Shown here one piece after another: positions 47,108 to 58,802 of a stretch of 64,000 bases of DNA; positions within the stretch are counted from its first letter, which is position 1, and each line of letters begins with the position of its first letter. This DNA comes from Sphagnum magellanicum (Eukaryota > Streptophyta > Sphagnopsida > Sphagnales > Sphagnaceae), in contig CM038918.1 in the NCBI GenBank assembly GCA_021904315.1, positions 13,345,349 to 13,409,348 on the forward strand, given 5' to 3'. The notes below the pieces were generated by a model. That model did no database searches. It saw nothing but the letters and a program-made list of their open reading frames with translations, and had not been told where the DNA came from. A program made the position numbers and the translations under genes.

Positions 47108-49555
47108 TAAACCTTTGATAGTTGCTTTCTTTTTATTGGCTAATAACTCTTGGTCAATGCACTTTATAAATAAATAAAAAGTAGAACTTCCTTCATCTCA
47201 GAAATCCAGTGTTGTTGAATTTCGGAATCTTTGTAAACCAATAAGGCCTTCCTCTCATTAAGGTGTGGTAAAAGTATTGTACTTTCTTAAATTTTTCAAT
47301 ACCAAAACAAAGGCAATAGTAACATTTTTACTATGATTATCGCATTTGCAATTTATTTGGATAGGTTTTACATGAACATAAACTTTCCAAAAAGTGTTTA
47401 AGTATGAGTTAAAAATTAAACATATTTTTTGTCAATGCCATTAATGCATATCATAGTCCCATGGCCATTAAAAGTAATCAAATCATCCTCACACTGCCAA
47501 AGAATTATCCTTAGTGATATCAAATTGTTTAACTATCACCGTCAAATGAGTATGCAATTGTCTTTATGTGTGATAACATGAATACTTGTAAGTGTTTTGA
47601 AGGTTCAATTTTAGACCAAAAGTTTCTTGTTTTGGCACCATTGGTGGCTTGCATTTGCATGGAATTTGGTACCGAGATTTCATGTAATGATCATACTTTC
47701 CATGGAAAAAAATCTTCCTCTATCTGGCTATGATGAATGGAGCTTGCATTTTTGTAGCTTTTAGTAATGAACCACCTCTCGTAATCTTGAGATAATTGAT
47801 TTCATTGAATTTGATAGAGATATTTGCTTAAGTCTTTTTAAATGCAAGTTAGGAGCCCAAACTTTGCCTAAGAAAAAAAACCTTGTTTTTTCATCTTTGA
47901 GGTTTTGTTAGCTTAGCTAGCCTCTACCTATATTTTAAAATATCCTCTATTTTCCTATTTGCATAGTCTTTACATGGTGCTCTTATCATCAAAACACTTC
48001 CTTTGGAATTGTTTGATATTGAATGGTACATCTGCATCAAAATTTTCTTGAAATAACTAAATACACAACTTGAATTTGCAATTGGAGAGGACACCCTTGG
48101 CCATCTTTTATTTAAAGCCCAATTAGATCTATCTAATCATGTTTGCTCCCCATCCTTTTGCACCTAAACGTCAGTAAAGACCTGCTACTTTTGCTTGTGT
48201 TCCTTTGTATATATGTCAATTTTATCTCTACACATAGAATCCAGTATTTTCTATCTTACTCAAGTAAATTAATTTTGAAAACATTCTGTCAATTGAGTTG
48301 ACAACTTTCACTTTTGACTAAATTTACCACCTATGTGCCCTTTACGCCTAGTCATTCCAAATAACATTTGCCCCTCATCTTACCATGGTTGCTAACATGA
48401 AGTTAACCAAGGCGTGTCATAATTGCACATTTGATGAAAGAACTTTACAAACTACATTGCCCTTTTTCAATCACGCTATATTGCCAAATCAAGCTTTCAC
48501 CCATTGTCCAAGATTCCCCATTGTTGCCTCTTATAGGAATATGGGCCGTGTCTCAATCCTAATGTGGCTGATCATCCAAAAAGACTAGTTAAGCATTGTA
48601 GGTTTGGTCAACCTTCATTTAACTAACTACTTAATACTATGTGGGCTCATCAAACAATGTTTTTTCACTTTTCTTTATTTAAGATTTAGCCTAAATTGTT
48701 TGGCAAATTCTTACATGTTACACACCCATTTGTCATTTTGCTTCTATTTTAATTTGAAAACAACATTTGACTTACATGTGTTAAGCATATCGCTAATGTT
48801 CATTCTAAACCAAGATCAAACTTTTTTTTTAAGTATGATTTTTTACACAGAAGTAGGTTCTAGACCTACCAAACTTCTAATATAAAACTTTTGCGTACCA
48901 CTAAACAAATCATCATCATAATAAAATTGACTACCCATAAATTGATTTAAATTTAATATGTAAATCTCCTAGTCTACTTAACTAGCTATATTTTTGCATT
49001 ACGTAATTACATAATATTTTCATATTCTAAGTATGTTATATGAAATGCCATGCCTTTTATTTTAAGTAGCCCCATTTGTAATTAAAAAGAGTGCAATCTA
49101 AAAATAATTAAAATTTATTGCACTTCTATTTCATTACTTTATTTAAAATTAAACTCTACGTCTTTGTACCTTGAAATATATGGTAGATAATTATAAGAAA
49201 AAACAAGTTTTTTTGTTTTCTTGCTCTTGATTTGAATTCTTAATTTTTTAAAATTTGCTGCTCTCCACTTTGTAGCTCTTTCAACATTCTAATAAACCTA
49301 ATTTAATTGTTCATAGTAGGGCAAAACAATAAATCATTATAGATTTAGGTTTGAAAAAGGCTTCATTTTGTATGGCTTTCATCCTGTCTAACTTTGATAA
49401 TAATGATACTTTTGGGCTGTAGCTTTTAAAGATTGCAAAATAAATTAAAATTTGAGATCCAAGCCGTACTTATTTATCTATGATTATTCATGGCCATTTT
49501 TCATAAAATTATTTAATTAACGACATAACCGAAACATTAATAATATATTATAATC
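47108..49555. other. AT-rich intergenic DNA
   Basis: About 2.4 kb with no recognisable gene, RNA or repeat pair. Confidence 0.5.
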
Positions 49556-49593
49556 AATGATTGGCTCTATAATTGCATTATAGAGCTAATCAT
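49556..49593. repeat. 38-bp near-perfect hairpin
   Basis: aatgattggctctataa, the loop ttgca, then ttatagagctaatcatt. Arms of 17 bp differ at one position. It may be the core of a small MITE. Confidence 0.75.
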
Positions 49594-49866
49594 TATACAA
49601 CTTTATAACTAAATGAGGTGAACAATGACCAATTCAACCCTTCTAGCCTTAAGCAAGCATAGGAAAGTTAAAACATTCATAAACGTCCAATAAAAAATAT
49701 TTTTTTTCCCTTTTTAAGTGAAGAAGAAAGTGAGCAAGGTGATAGTGGATTTTTTTAATTGACCAAATGGTGGGAATTTTTTTTTTTTTTTCTTAACCTT
49801 GGTTTTTTTCATGTCCATTAATGATAACATCCTGAACATTCATAGAATATTTATTGGGGAATAAGC

Positions 49867-49939
49867 TAAGGTGTAGTGCAGTTTGGTAGCACATATGTTT
49901 TGGGTACAAAGGGCCATAGGTTCAAATCCTATAACTTTG
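49867..49939 (+). tRNA. tRNA-Pro(UGG)-like remnant of mitochondrial type
   Basis: A 73-nt tRNA-shaped sequence. The D-arm/A box is tagtgcagtttggtagcaca, the anticodon loop is ttttgggta (anticodon TGG), and the T-arm is ataggttcaaatcctat, with a perfect 5-bp stem around ttcaaat. It resembles plant mitochondrial trnP(UGG), including ggtacaaagggccatagg. The acceptor stem pairs poorly (taaggtg against aactttg), so it is probably a decayed nuclear copy of organelle DNA rather than an active gene. No CCA is encoded. The surrounding sequence is AT-rich and not recognisably mitochondrial. Confidence 0.75.
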
Positions 49940-50802
49940 AACTAAAATCAAAGTCAACTAAAAACATGAAAATAAATCGACCCTTATCGTTTCATCTTAC
50001 TATTTATAAAAGTCACAACTTATTTTTACTTTTTCCATTTTCCATAAAATTTCTGAGGCTTTCTTAAGGGCGGCCGATAGGTAACTTATGATTACAATAA
50101 AAACACTATTGGGTGAAAGACTCAAGGCTTACATGACAGTAAGGAAAACAAAACATGCCATAAAAACAATGGAGAGGGGACATTTGGTGGTTGTTCTATT
50201 GGCCTGCCCAAAAATCTTTTGTAAGTTTGTTGGCATTTTATTAAATAAATAAATAAATAAATAAATAATTTTTATTTCACATGACATGATGGAATTTTCC
50301 TAAAAAATTGAAATTCTTTTTGGGTCAACCTACCTTACACAAACCATTGTAGAAAAATAGGTAGGGAATCACATGAACAAACAATATTATGTTTTAAGCC
50401 TACTAGCGACAAATAACAATAAGGACATAAAAAAAAAAGATATATATTTTTAGGCATGAAACTAGATTACCCACCTTTTGGAAAACATAAAACAAAACAA
50501 CATTTGAAATGTTATAGTTCACAAGTGATGTTGGCAAAATCCAATTGTACACTATGGTCTAAATCAGAAGTTAGAAGACCTATAATACTTGCCCAATTTT
50601 AAAGGAATTGTGCAAACATAAAACTTTGATAATAGTAAAAGATAAAGAAAAAGGTCTATGCACTTGCTTGGTTTAGCAGGTTTTATTTCGTTAAACGTAA
50701 TAAAATCAAACATATTTGAGGGCCTGACATATATATATATATATAGTTATGCCCTTAGGATTCACATTAGATTGGTGTTAATACATTATATATGACGATA
50801 CA
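49940..50802. other. AT-rich intergenic DNA with microsatellites
   Basis: Contains an (AAAT)n run at about 50244-50268 and a short (TA)n at about 50731-50745. No gene. Confidence 0.55.
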
Positions 50803-51655
50803 TGTCGCAACCCTAGCCTTGGGCTCGTCACCAAGACAAGGGTTTGTAAAGGAGCGGGCCAAAAGTGAGCCTGGGAATCACATTTCATGCTCTTGGGAAT
50901 GCAAGAGAATGTGAAGAAATGAACCCCCACACTCCCAAGTGAGCTCCCACTTTGGGAGTTGGAGTCCGAATGGATTCTCAAATCTTCAAAAGGCAATTAT
51001 AAAGGCCAAAACTCATTAAATTTAAATAATCTTTATATCATTGGAAAGCTCTTGGAATGTAGATGTTTAGAGTAGGCTTTCATGTCCCATTTGAGTACTT
51101 AAAGCACAAATTATGACCAAAAAAAGGGTTGGGAATCAAATTGGCAATTTGATTCCCGAACATTAAAAGTTGGTAATCGCCTCGATTTCCTTGCGTGTAG
51201 GTGGCATGACACATTTCGTTGGAAAGCTCTCAACAAGGGCTATAACTTTGTTTTAGACCTCACCTTAATTAGAGGTCTGCACGTAAAGTTATGCGTCCCC
51301 AAAATTGCGAGAATTCCAACTTTGGGAATTTCGAGACTCCCACTTGGGGAGTCTCGGGACAAAATGCCATTTGGGTGCTGGCCTCGTGGCCAGGCATAAG
51401 GTATACTATAAGGGGGAAGGTGGTGGTTTTCCCAAATCCGGGCTGTGGTGAGTTTTGTGAGTTTGTGTTTGCCCATGGTTCGTTCGTGCACCAAAAGTGT
51501 TCCAGCTCCACACTAACCAACCTATTGTTTGGTTTGTGCAGATCCGTGTGAGTAAATGACTTGTTTGTCAATTTTCTTAGTCCCATCCCGAAGCTCCAAC
51601 ATGCCCCTCTACCCCCGAAATGCTACGAACCAGGAAGCGCACCCCAACTCCTTCT
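50803..51655 (+). mobile_element. LTR-like block, second copy (plus orientation)
   Basis: A diverged homologue of the complement of 46174-46991. It starts tgtcgcaaccct, shares gttggaaagctctc, ttgattcccga-type and gggggaaggtggtgg motifs, a TATA-like gtatactataaggggg near 51401, and the tail catgcccctctacccccgaa. No second terminal copy lies nearby, which fits a solo LTR. Confidence 0.55.
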
Positions 51656-52929
51656 CCTTCCATTGTTTTTTGTTTTGGACTCGCAGTTGAGTCCATCAAA
51701 GAGCTTGTGGGTGCGTCAATACATCTAGTGCCACTAATAATCTACCTAAGACATCAATGGGTGGAAAAGACATCTAATAAGTCGGAATCTGTAAATTTCG
51801 TCTCTTACCATATGGGGCAAATTGAAATGAAAAGGAAAGTTAGCGAATTGTATGATGGAAGCTATCTTGCATGGTTCGAAAAGCACTTAATAGGCAGGAA
51901 TAAATAATCACTTTCTATTGAAACTTGATTTTATTTACTATGGTTTTTTTAGATTTTTTTTGAAAATAGGCGATTTTAACCCGACTTTTTATTATTTTGA
52001 TCGATATGTTTTTTTTTAATTTTTTAATTTTCATTGGTTCATTCTAAGCGTAGTCAATTATACTTTATTAGCATTATGTTATCATATGAATAATGGAATT
52101 CGTCATTTATTGTGAGATTTGGATTTTTTTATAAAATTATCCAAAGTGTATACTTTTGAAATTATTACATTATTCGGTACAACTTGTCTAACTATACTAA
52201 ATATAATTTGATTTTGTGTGTTATTCAGTACAACTTGTCTAACTATATTGAATATAATTTGATTTTGTGTATCATAAGTGCAAAGTATGATACTTGCAAA
52301 GTCACTAGAAAGAAAAAAATAAAAATAAAAATTCGCTTCTATTTAAAATAGCGACCTAAGGGCACTTGGTGTAGACCATTTCTGCCACATATGCACCATT
52401 CTAACCTTTACAAAGTATATAACCCTAAAATGGGACATTAAATGAAAAAGGGCAGTATGTACTCCACAACCCAATCAATGGTTGAAATAATATGATGGGA
52501 CTGAAAACAAACGGTGAAAAGAAGTTAGAAATAACTAAAAGCGCAGGCAAGGACAAATTATACATACATATATATGTATGTTGATGATATATTTTATTTT
52601 CTTGATTGTTTCCACAATGATTTGTAATTAGGTCTATTTTATCTCTCAAAAAAAGTTAAGACCAGTCTGCAAACTGCCCTAGTACTATGTCAGTTGACGA
52701 GATATTCTTCAAGTTGATAAGGGAAGTCTTATGACGGGCAACTGTTATATACAGTTTTATAAGAAGAGGCTGGACTTGTGATATTGAAGTTATCCGTAAA
52801 GTCCGGATAAGATGGTACTGGAACCCCCTGTTTCACTATTCACAGTATTTTTTTCTGGTATAATTACGCCTGGGCCAAACCAGCACCTATATTGGTACCA
52901 AGCTACAAAAACATTTTGTATTTGCTTCT
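51656..52929. other. AT-rich intergenic DNA
   Basis: No gene recognised. A 95-codon frame at 51620-51907 overlaps the LTR-like block and matches nothing known to me. One tandem duplication is listed separately. Confidence 0.45.
52170..52271. repeat. 51-bp tandem duplication
   Basis: Copies 52170-52220 and 52221-52271 share gtacaacttgtctaactata and aatataatttgattttgtgt, with about three differences. Confidence 0.9.
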
Positions 52930-52948
52930 AAACTAAAGTCATCCTTTA

Positions 52949-53386
52949 GAGCAGCTCCCCTGTGGCTCTGGGTATCTGCTTCACCAGAGGGATTAGCGCT
53001 GCTCGCCCTTTTTTTCTTGGTTCCTGCCGATTGTGTGTTTTGGCCTTTCTTTGGTCTTTTGCTTTTTGTCTCCGCAGTGATGGTTCTGGCCATCAATCTT
53101 TTGGTATATGGCAATGGAACAATATTTTCCACAACCAGGATTAGTTTCATTTCTTTTTGTTCTGAACCGCAGACTACATAGTCAGTAACCAATAATAGCT
53201 AATAGCAACCCACTTGGGCCAACCACCTGTCTAACAGTCTATCCAACAATCAACAGTGGGTATTGTCCTTGGCTGAGGCCTTTGCCTGCCTTGGTATTGT
53301 CAGGGAAAATGTCCAAGCCCCAAGCCACTGTGCTGAGCCAAAATTCAATGTCCAGGGGCATTTTCCCAGTACCTGTGGAGCTGCTA
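52949..53386. mobile_element. MITE 1 in block B, with extra internal sequence
   Basis: The same family and position as in block A, flanked by TTA (52946-52948, 53387-53389), but 438 bp long. About 125 bp near 52975-53105 has no counterpart in A. Confidence 0.8.
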
Positions 53387-53389
53387 TTA

Positions 53390-53737
53390 GGCCCACCTTA
53401 TACTAGGAGTCAAGGCTGATGTTCAACTCAAATCAAGCATTCCTATTGGTGCAAAAGTTGAAATCAGCCCCCAAGGGCTTTATGCTAGGAGTCAAGGCTG
53501 AAATAAAAAAATAAAAAAATCAATCAGCCCCAAGTTAATAAGAAACGCTGAACTTTATGGCCTTGTATTGGTCCCAAGGCTGAAGATAAGGCTACCATCA
53601 AATTTGAGAAGCCAATTTGTAACCCTTGTGGCCAATGTTCTAGCATTTAGTAGTAACTTGGTGCCAAACAACAAGCCACAAATGCTCAAAGTTGGCCCCA
53701 AGATTTTTCAGCCCTGGCTCGTAGTGTAAAGCGTGCC
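53390..53737. mobile_element. MITE 2 in block B
   Basis: 348 bp, the orthologous copy of the block A element. It is flanked by TTA on both sides (53387-53389, 53738-53740). Confidence 0.82.
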
Positions 53738-54304
53738 TTAGACTAATTGAGGATCTCTGAGTTCAAATGTAACATTTCTTTGATGTGTCTTGGAGTTATT
53801 ATTGGGAACAGGCTCCACATAAGGAGTCAAAAGGGTCATGCTACTAAACACCATTAGTTTCACAACATGTTTTTCCATACTTTATTTAGAGTGCACACAT
53901 ATATACCTCTGTACCAGTGTTTTTTTAAAAATTATCATCATTATTAATATTATTTAAATTTAAATCTTGTGGGTTGTAAACTTAGTCAATTTTTTCCATT
54001 TTGTGAGCTTTTGTTTCTCGAATTCACACTATTAAAACGAAATTTCCCAATTTCTTTAATTTTTTTGTAGCCACAGTGAGAAAATTCACCAAGAAAAATC
54101 ACTGGTCCGTACAGAATTTCTTTTGTTTTTCCACTCCGGATTTTTTGCTTTGACCGACCATGTAATTTTTCCTTCTCCCCCCAGGCTGCTCCAATCATAG
54201 CCACTGGCCAGAGCGAACCAGCACCTACACTGGTACAGTCACCTTCTTGAGGAAGGCCTCTTAGAGGCTGTCTTTGTCGATTCAGAGACTCTGATTTTGT
54301 CTAA

Positions 54305-54605
54305 GAGCATTTCCACCCCTAAACTGGAAAGAAGTCCTTTACGTTAAAATAGAATAGTGTTTAATGATCACTGTCCCCACCCACAAACGTCATAAAATTC
54401 CCTTTAAACACTCAAAGACCATTTATGTCTTTACATCTGGACCAGTAATAGTCACTGTCGAAATCCATAGTACAAAAAAGCTTTTAAAGGGGTGTAAATG
54501 ACCGGTGGAAAATCGACATCAATACAGGAACGGAGCAGGACATACGCTATCCTGCTGCAAGATTTAATGAAAAGCAGTGTTTGCAGGTGTGGGCTGGAGA
54601 TGCTC
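54305..54605. mobile_element. MITE 4, 301 bp, with an empty site in block A
   Basis: The ends gagcatttccaccc and the complement of the right end (gagcatctccagcc) are inverted repeats, flanked by TAA (54302-54304, 54606-54608). Block A has the unfilled site gattttgtctaaggacgctg at 43183-43202. A 5'-truncated second copy starts block C (56233-56493). Confidence 0.92.
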
Positions 54606-55346
54606 TAAGGACGCTACATGTGTCTAGTATGTTTGGAAGATGGCCCCAAAAACTTTGGGATTTTGAGCGAGGTTCAACTGTAAGCCAGGTTCACCCGACC
54701 TAGGCAAATTGACCCCCACATTGGGATCATGGTAAAAACCGCAAAGCCCATTTAAATTGTTCATAAATTGATCCCAATGCGGGGGTCAATTCACCCAGGC
54801 TGGTTCGCCCAAGGCCCGATTAACCATGCATTGCCTGCAACGTGAGCTCTGGCAGAGCGCTTCAATAATGCACTGGGTGAAATCACTGAACAGGAGGAAA
54901 CACATGGATCCATAATTTTTTGCGTCAGTTTAGAGATATAGCCCGAGTGGCTATCATCGGTAGGAAGATTTAGTCAGATTTGGCTACAAGCTAAATATGG
55001 CATTAGAAAATTTTAAACATCTTTCTCTTATTTTTGGCTACCTACTTGAAAACCATGTATGGAAATCTGACAAATTTTCTTTGAATTTGGTTAAATTTGG
55101 GCTCTTGAGAATCTCAAAAAGCATTTGATTTTAGCACTTCGAAATTTATGCCTTAGCTTTTTTCAGCCATAGTTTTTTGGTAAAAGAAAGGTTGGTATGT
55201 GGATAAGAACAAAAGCTATGATGATGATAGTGTAGGAGGCTAGAGAGAAAAAGTAAAGCACGTTTGACAACTCTTAACGTGACATTGCATATTCCATCCT
55301 CAATTATAGGTAGAAAATAGAAACATGTGTTCCAGAAAAGAAAGTA

Positions 55347-55787
55347 ATGAATTGTTCAGTGGCCAAGAAATCGGTAAAGCGTGTACGCTACAGTCTGAAG
55401 AGTCATGGCAAAACCCCCCTAGAAGTTTCTGGGGGAGGAGAAAATGAAGAAGAAGAAACATCTGTGACAAAAGTCAAAAAAGGAGCAAGACAAGAGAGTG
55501 GGAATTCCAGGGAGATCCTGAATTCCAGGAAAGGGGTTGATGTTTTTTCGGACAGATCCAGGGGAGAGATCAGATTGCGGGAATCTGTGATGGGATATGA
55601 TGACACCCATCACACCCTGTGTATGCTATTGGGATGGCAGAGGATTTCTAGCAGGTTTTATGAGAGCTTCTTCTTCTGTGAGAAAAATCATGTTTTTTTT
55701 CTATTCCATAAGCAATCACAGTCATCTTCTAAATTGGACAATGAAAAGGTGTGTCATTGCACTGTAGATATTATCAATTTCTCCTAG
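55347..55787 (+). CDS. unknown ORF, block B copy (146 codons)
   Basis: Homologous to the frame at 43925-44398 from MNCSVAKKSVKRVRYSLKSH to SRFYESFFFCEKNHVFFLF, keeping frame and length through the shared part, with scattered amino-acid changes. Its function is unknown. The upstream shared non-coding sequence (gctatcatcggtaggaagat) shows the conservation is not limited to the frame, so coding status is unproven. Confidence 0.35.
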   Translation: MNCSVAKKSVKRVRYSLKSHGKTPLEVSGGGENEEEETSVTKVKKGARQESGNSREILNSRKGVDVFSDRSRGEIRLRESVMGYDDTHHTLCMLLGWQRISSRFYESFFFCEKNHVFFLFHKQSQSSSKLDNEKVCHCTVDIINFS

Positions 55788-56232
55788 CTCATCTAATTTT
55801 CCTGAAGCATTTTGCACTAAATGCTATGATGACAACAATCTTAGACACTGGAAAATGCAACTGTGTCTAAGATCATTGCAACAATTTCTAAATCTGTAAA
55901 ACTTCAGGTTTTGCCACCCTAGATAGACTGTTTGTGTAATCTGTCCCATTGCCAATCTGAACTTGTGTACTTGGAATTCACCATTTGCGATTTGTGATGT
56001 GCAATTTTTATGATTGAGGTTAGAGTTCCAAGGGGCATTGAGAGGCAATATCAACTCTGTGGGGAAGTTGAAACATGTTAGAACATGTGGACATTGAGTT
56101 CAATGCAGTTTTGGAGGGTACATTATAAGGGGATTAGCATTTAGAATAATGGAACTGTCACCATATAACAGTATGGTGGGCGTTTCATTTCATTTTACAA
56201 AATGGTCGCCCCTGTATTTTTAATTTTCGCTG

Positions 56233-57640
56233 TTAAAATAGAATAGTGTTTAATGATCACTGTCCCCACCCACAAACGTCATAAAATTCATTTTAAACAC
56301 TCAAAGACCATTTATGTCTTTCCATCTGGACCAGAATAGTCACTGTCCAAATCCGTAGTACAAAAAAGCTTTTAAAGGGGTTAAAATGACCACTGCAGAA
56401 TCGACATCAATACAGGAGCGGAGCAGGAGTTACGCTATCTTGCTGCAAGGTTTAATGAAAAGGGGTGTTTGCAGGTTTGGGGTGGAGATGCTCTAAGGAT
56501 GCTACATGTATCTATAATGTTTTGAAGCTGCCCCCAAAAACTTTGGGATTTTCACCGTCGTTCAAGTGTAGGCCAGGTTCACCCGACCAAGGCAAATTGA
56601 CCCCCACATTGGGATCATGGTAGAAACCGCAAAGCCCATTTAAATTGCTCATAAATATTATTAATATTTAAAATATCATTCCCTTACATAAATCAGGCTC
56701 CCTAAATCCAAATCTACAATTTTTGGGGCCTAATATGGCCATTTGAATGTGTTTTGGGGTTTTTTACAGTGATCCCAATGTGTGGGTCAATTCACCCTCG
56801 CTGGTTCGCCCAAAGCACAATTAATGATGCATTGCCTGCAACATGAGCTCTGGCAGAACTCTTCAATAATGCACTGGGTGAAATCAGCAAACAGCAGGGA
56901 ACGTGTGGATCTTTGAGTCAGTTTTGAGATATAGCCCAAGTGGCTATCATCGGTAGGAAGATTTAGTTAGATTTGGCTACAAGCTAAATATGGCATTAGA
57001 AAATTTTAAACATCTTTCTCTTACTTTTGGCGACCTACCTGAAAAACATGTATGGAAATCTGATGATTTTTCGTTGAATTTTTTTGAATTTTGGCCAGAG
57101 AGAATCTCAAAAAGCACTTGATTTTAGCACTTTTAAATTTATGACTTAGCTTTTTGGCTATAGTTTTTTGGTAAAAGAAAGGTGATGTGTGGATGTGAAC
57201 AAAAGTCATGATGATACTAATGGAGGAGGCCAGAGGGAAAAAGTAAAGCTTGTTTGACAAGCCTCAAGGTGACATTGCATATTCCATCCTCAATTATGAG
57301 TAGAAAATAGAGACGTGTTCCAGAAAGAAAGTAATGAATTGTTCAGTGGCCAAGAAATCGATAAAGTGTGTATGCTACAGTCTGAAGAGTCATGGCAAAA
57401 CCCTTCTAGAAGTTTCTGGGGGAGGAGAAAATGAAGAAGAAGAAACATCTGTGACAAAAGTCGAAAAAGGAGTAAGAGAAGAGAGTGGGAAGGGAGATGG
57501 TAAAGAGGAAAGGGTTGATGTTTATTGGAGAGATCTAGTGAAAAGATCAGCTTAGCTTGCAGGAATCTGAGATGTGAGGGACACCCATCATACCCTGTGT
57601 ATGCTATTGAGATCGCAAAGGATTTGTAGCAAGTTTTATA
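56233..57640 (+). repeat. repeat block C (tandem to B, 5'-truncated)
   Basis: Matches block B from within MITE 4 to just past the shared ORF (B 54338 to about 55640), a tandem offset of about 1.9 kb. It includes the inverted-repeat element (56571-56812) and a shortened ORF (57334-57555). It lies directly upstream of the hydrolase-NLR gene. Confidence 0.8.
57334..57555 (+). pseudogene. unknown ORF, block C copy (shortened)
   Basis: Shares MNCSVAKKSIKCVCYSLKSH and SGGGENEEEETSVTKVEKG with blocks A and B, then diverges after a deletion near 57490 and stops early. Counterparts of the A/B C-terminus are visible afterwards only at DNA level (57590-57620). Confidence 0.4.
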
Positions 57641-57708
57641 AGAGCAAAAGCTTAAGAGAAAAATATTTATGCAAGCAGTGAGGAAAAGGAATTACAGTAG
57701 TGCGAAAT

Positions 57709-57850
57709 ATGGAAAATTCAAATGGCCTCAAGCGAAAAGGAGTTGATCTTTCACAAGGGTCACCAAAAAGAAAGAGAGCTGTTTTGCACACCCCTGCCAT
57801 GATTGAGACACCTTTGGTCCCTGCTGAAAATGCTCCTTCAAGCTGTGGAT
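57709..57850 (+). CDS. possible first exon of the hydrolase-NLR gene
   Basis: A frame opening MENSNGLKRKGVDLSQ, then SPKRKRAVLHTPAMIETPL, ends near a gt at about 57858. The basic KRKG and PKRKRA clusters resemble a bipartite nuclear localisation signal. The next confident exon starts in phase 0 at 58803. I could not prove that the two are joined; it could be a separate unknown frame. Confidence 0.25.
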
Positions 57851-57993
57851 CGCACAGCCATGTGGGGCTTCTTCTTAATCTTATGATGAGCTTTCTTTGC
57901 ACAGTTTTTTCTTGGGCTTTACCAAGTTACATGTTGAAGTTTGATTTTTCTTTGCTTTTTTTATCTTGTTTGAGCGTTGATAATTTTCCTTGA

Positions 57994-58802
57994 CCCTTAC
58001 AACCGGGATAACTTATTGTCCTCACAAAGCATCAAGAGAAGGAGGTCTAATTCAGAATTTGCAAGATTTCACTTTGCTTACTTTCTAGTTTGTTTGTTTA
58101 GATAAAAACAATATGAAATGATGTGTAAAACAATATGAAATGGAGTCATCATTATAGCCTCTTATATTAGGCTAGCAAGTCACTTGCTATAACAAGTAGA
58201 ATTGGTGAAAGGGAAATTTGTCAAAATTTGGCACTGATAAAGAATATATTGAACTTGTACGGATTGGAACTTTCATTAGAGTTCATGAGTTAAGTTCAAT
58301 GTGTAGTCTTAATCCAACAACCTTAGGCAAATTATTAAAATGCTCTTGGACATTCTTATTGGGTTTGTGTCCCAATTCCTTAGGAGTTGGAGGCTTTAGT
58401 GGCCCAAATGTTGGGGAAAATGTCATGAAATACAAATGAACCAAACTAGATGGCTTAGTTAATCAACCCAAACTTGAAAGAATCCAATTCTTAGCATTAA
58501 CCTTTATTGATTGGCATACGTTCCACCTACTATGTAACAATATTTAATTATTGAACTATGTTTTGAAACATTGAGGTCTATCACACATGTGAATGATCTT
58601 CATTTGTTAGTCCTACAAGATAGATTTGGCATTCTCCAATTCATCTATTATTTTCTTCTTGTTAAACTTAGTCTTTTCAATTGATTATTGATTTTACCTA
58701 ACTACTATAATTTGTATTGCATTTCTCTAATTTAATGTATAATAAAATAATTTTCAGGAGACGTTTGAAAGATTGTGTTAACTCTTTTTCATTTCTTTGC
58801 AG
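57994..58802. other. AT-rich stretch before the hydrolase-NLR gene
   Basis: Either intron 1 or the upstream region of the hydrolase-NLR gene. A good acceptor (tttcatttctttgcag) ends it at 58802. No other feature is seen. Confidence 0.5.

Larger units (their letters stand above)
52930..56232 (+). repeat. repeat block B
   Basis: Homologous to block A along most of its length and tandem with block C. It lacks MITE 3 and about 220 bp present in A around 42140-42370, and it contains MITE 4, which A lacks. It ends in block C at about 56232, where sequence equivalent to the interior of MITE 4 restarts. Confidence 0.85.
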
